From Doris montereyensis (taxonomy: Eukaryota; Mollusca; Gastropoda; Nudibranchia; Dorididae), in NCBI GenBank assembly GCA_037039925.1, contig JAXRKP010001711.1, positions 32,501 to 96,500 on the forward strand: 64,000 bases of DNA, written 5' to 3'. The translations under genes were made by a program, and so were the position numbers. The notes beneath the pieces are model-generated. The model was given only the letters and a program-made list of their open reading frames with translations, was not told the origin of the DNA and ran no database searches. Position 1 is the first letter of the stretch. Each line of letters begins with the position of its first letter. Below are positions 62,501-64,000 of the stretch, piece by piece.

Positions 62501-63958
62501 TGGACAAGAATACAATTTTCTCATTTACACCTAACCTTTTCTTGCACATTGATCCTCTTGTTTCAATGAAATTTCCCCCATCCACTATATACCGTGATCT
62601 CAAGGTGAATTATGAGGGAATAGCAAGATGAAAGATAGGAGAAAGAGTGAAAGGAAAGAAGTAGGACATACCAGTAGCTCCCGTCATCCCGCCCACTTTC
62701 TTGGACAAGAACACTACATTTTTCTCTATTACCTTTGACCTTTTCTTTCATTGTTGACACAACTTGGTCATGATTTTCATCACTGGGAACATCTATATGA
62801 TGAGGCAGAACAGCTCTTTTTGAAACATGCGCATTTTCTACAACCTGCGATTCAAACGAAAGTAGATTGACATCATAAATACAGCCTACGGGTGGGTGGG
62901 GGGTGGGAGGAAATGACAAAGGAAATTATTTTTATATTATATTATATATTTTTTTATATCTATGTCTAAGTTCATGCAAACCACAACTTATGTCACCCAG
63001 GCTCAATCCGAATGAACCAAACCACATCATTTTTTAAAATAACATAAACCGTGTATATGCAAAAATGTCATTTTTATTACAATTTCTCTCTCTCTCAAGA
63101 AGTTTACAAGATATGAAAAATCCCCAGCGTCATTCTATTAATATTGACAAGGGGAACATTTGTACCAATTATTAAACAAATTGATCAGTGTAAATAACAA
63201 ACGAGACAGAGAATAAGTGTAAAAAAAACTACTTTTAAGTGAAAAATGCACATAAAGAAACCAAATGGAATAAGACAAAACAAGACGCTTCCAGACGGGT
63301 AAGTTGCTCTTGGAGTAGCAGCCCCTTTACTCTTTTGCTTCTAATCTAAAGAGGATTGTAAATCTAGAGTGCACTGTTGTGAAAACTAATGTCAAAATGA
63401 CCAGTTGATTGTATTATTCATCTATTCCTATTAATCCTATACTTGTGCGCGTGTTTTCAAACACACCATCCGACAATACTTGCCCTCCTCCTCTTACCCA
63501 CTCAGTGCTCTTTCAAATCGCAAGCGTCTTTGTTGACAGCCAGGCAAATACTATGTTGCCAGATTTGACTATTAGCTGTCACCTTACACGGATTGTCAGT
63601 GCCATCTTATCAGTTTATACGTCAAATGAACATTTCTCTGCCATAAACATCTTGATAAATGATTGTTCTACCCGAATATGCAAAGAACAGACAGTCAACA
63701 TTTTGGTCCCAAACTCGCCAATCCAGGTGTAACCCCCCCCCCCCCCCCCCCCCCCCCCAAATACTTTGCAATTAAAAGAAAAGGAAAATGAGAGGGAAAA
63801 AAAGTCTTACCAAAGCATTTGGCCACAGGAACGATAAAATAAAAGGATCTAAATTTGTGACACTGTTTCCGACTAATATTTTCTTGCTGTTAGTATTGGG
63901 GGAGCCATGAAGAGAGATTGGCAAACCAGTCACAAAGAACATGACTCTCAAGAAAAAC
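52412..63958 (-). CDS. AUP1: AUP1-like ER/lipid-droplet acyltransferase-CUE protein, partial (5' end outside window)
   Basis: Exons seen, 5' to 3' on minus: 63811-63958, 62733-62844, 59809-59845, 58552-58593, 58225-58293, 57404-57560, 56075-56249, 55538-55643, 52412-52543 (stop TGA). AUP1 is a monotopic ER and lipid-droplet protein that recruits the E2 UBE2G2 for ER-associated degradation. Seen: a PlsC-like segment ILVGNSVTNLDPF; ITMQTSRFLFDVSV then LFEDLFWCLVLPMTLFT; NIQFATRVQSNMAKSMGI with MKRKV; a CUE-like SRVQDVF and later DVDATITNILEG; and a C-terminal SERKQAMLEAARLKYKQ resembling the E2-binding region. The exons after 58.6 kb match AUP1 closely in order. Oddities: the usual PlsC His is Ser here; a frameshift is needed around 56095-56110 in the CUE domain; phases between 55538 and 52543 do not agree, so an exon may be missing; the segment carrying the FPEG-like motif between 59.85 and 62.73 kb was not found. 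Confidence 0.78.
52880..55380. other. Long AUP1 intron with no recognised features
   Basis: The stretch between the last two identified AUP1 exons contains AT-rich sequence, one solitary hAT-like terminus (GGTTGGCAGCTATG at about 53574-53587) and a GC-richer patch near 53350-53550. A short missing AUP1 exon could lie here; I could not identify it. Confidence 0.45.
55385..55483 (+). repeat. Family C ~110-bp repeat, copy 8
   Basis: CTCAGGGTGAATTATGAGAAACA, GTGTGAAAGAG, GGAAAGAAGTAGGATCTACAG and CCCCTGCCCACC. It ends only about 55 bp from an AUP1 exon boundary (55538). Confidence 0.8.
55905..56073 (+). repeat. Family B SINE head fragment with poly-C interruptions
   Basis: GGTGGTCCAGAGGCAAGGTG, AGGTTATGAGTTCAAGCCCTGG (B box), a linker, two C runs (about 56009-56024 and 56039-56050), then a short body piece GGCCATGACTTGTTGACAC. 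It abuts the splice donor of the AUP1 exon at 56075, on the antisense strand. Confidence 0.7.
56458..56576 (+). repeat. Family C ~110-bp repeat, copy 9
   Basis: CATTGTATGCGGTGATCTCAGG, GAATTAAGAGGAAACAGCTGG, AAAAGGAAGAAAGTAGGACC and CACCCAACAACTGCCCAC. Well preserved; in an AUP1 intron. Confidence 0.85.
57644..57985 (-). repeat. Family A2 SINE, copy 2 (AUP1 intron)
   Basis: Collinear with 42.5-42.86 kb throughout: on the plus strand GGATGGATTTATAATCTGTA, GCAAGCTCACCGACT, ACAAGATCTTTCTTTACCGA, ACTGGGTACTCATTCACACC and AAGTGAAGTACCTTTCCTAA, and on minus a B-box-like GGTTCAAACCCCC. Sense with AUP1. Confidence 0.85.
58785..59115 (+). repeat. Family B tRNA-derived SINE, near full-length, with poly-C
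   Basis: Head with B box GGGTTCAAGCCCAG, a C run (about 58897-58912), then CAGGTATGTGGATCGACATC, AGGAGGTCCTGTGTGCAGAT, TTAGCTGTTTACAGAGCAG, GAGATCACTTTAGGTGTGG and an A-rich tail. Antisense to AUP1, in its intron. Confidence 0.82.
59476..59587. repeat. (AT)n microsatellite in AUP1 intron
   Basis: About 110 bases of nearly uninterrupted TA dinucleotides with rare TAC/TTT breaks. The open frames across it (Tyr-Ile repeats) are artefacts. Confidence 0.95.
60660..60800. repeat. Short TCTAGA-type tracts in AUP1 intron
   Basis: ACTAGATCTAAATC near 60684 and TCTAGATCTAGATCTAAATC near 60778. Unlike the tracts near FAHD1, ETF1 and PSTK starts, these lie in a mid-gene intron. Confidence 0.65.
62575..62702 (+). 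repeat. Family C ~110-bp repeat, copy 10
   Basis: CACTATATACCGTGATCTCA, GAATTATGAGGGAATAGCAAG, GAAAGGAAAGAAGTAGGACA, CCAGTAGCTCC and CCCGCCCAC. It ends about 30 bp from the AUP1 exon at 62733, antisense. Confidence 0.85.
63245..63760 (+). repeat. Family D long dispersed repeat ending in poly-C, copy 2
   Basis: Collinear blocks with 23.83-24.49 kb: GACAAAACAAGACGCTTCCA, GTAGCAGCCCCTTT, CTAAAGAGGATTG, CATTTCTCTGCCA, and a terminal C run at about 63732-63759. The 107-codon frame within it is not conserved between copies, so I do not call a gene. Confidence 0.6.
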
Positions 63959-64000
63959 CTGTGAATACAGTAAAATTGTATATCATGAAATCCCTATAAA

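Noticed and set aside
63409..63732. 107-codon plus-strand frame
   Set aside because: Falls in family D repeat; its counterpart at 24 kb does not keep the frame.

Overview
The window is eukaryotic, intron-rich, AT-rich DNA loaded with transposons and microsatellites. Protein-level resemblance to animal genes and the mix of repeats suggest an invertebrate metazoan, probably a mollusc such as a gastropod. The species call is inference. No operons, CRISPR arrays or prokaryotic features are present.

Four host genes were reconstructed by splicing short exons by eye and checking intron phase. (1) A FAHD1-like acylpyruvase on +, about 2.5-8.8 kb, 4 exons. (2) Translation termination factor eRF1 (ETF1) on -, 17.9-30.9 kb, 11 coding exons, complete, with NIKS, YxCxxxF and GGQ motifs. 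(3) Phosphoseryl-tRNA(Sec) kinase (PSTK) on +, 34.8-45.0 kb, 5 exons, implying selenoprotein synthesis. (4) An AUP1-like ER/lipid-droplet protein on -, 52.4-64 kb, whose 5' end lies outside the window. The genes share no pathway, although ETF1 and PSTK both bear on stop-codon decoding.

The rest is mobile DNA: an RTE-like LINE in FAHD1 intron 3; a PIF/Harbinger remnant (12.7-13.7 kb); a pogo/Tigger-like TIR element nested in a short repeat (11.2-12.0 kb); three hAT-like elements with 6-bp target duplications (18.3, 19.55 and 50.8 kb); two piggyBac-type elements with TTAA sites (24.9-27.0 and 48.0-49.5 kb); a LINE tail abutting a Ty3/Gypsy pol remnant (31.6-34.0 kb); CR1/jockey-like LINE fragments (39.5-42.05 kb); two tRNA-derived SINE families; and an unrecognised ~110-bp repeat with about ten copies.

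The most notable observations are: apparent frameshifts in otherwise conserved exons of FAHD1, PSTK and AUP1 while ETF1 is clean; the consistent 6-bp duplications of the hAT-like set; the ~110-bp repeat biased to one strand; TCTAGA-type tracts clustering near the 5' ends of three genes; and a LINE fragment flanked by very long direct repeats. I found no convincing new multi-gene system.
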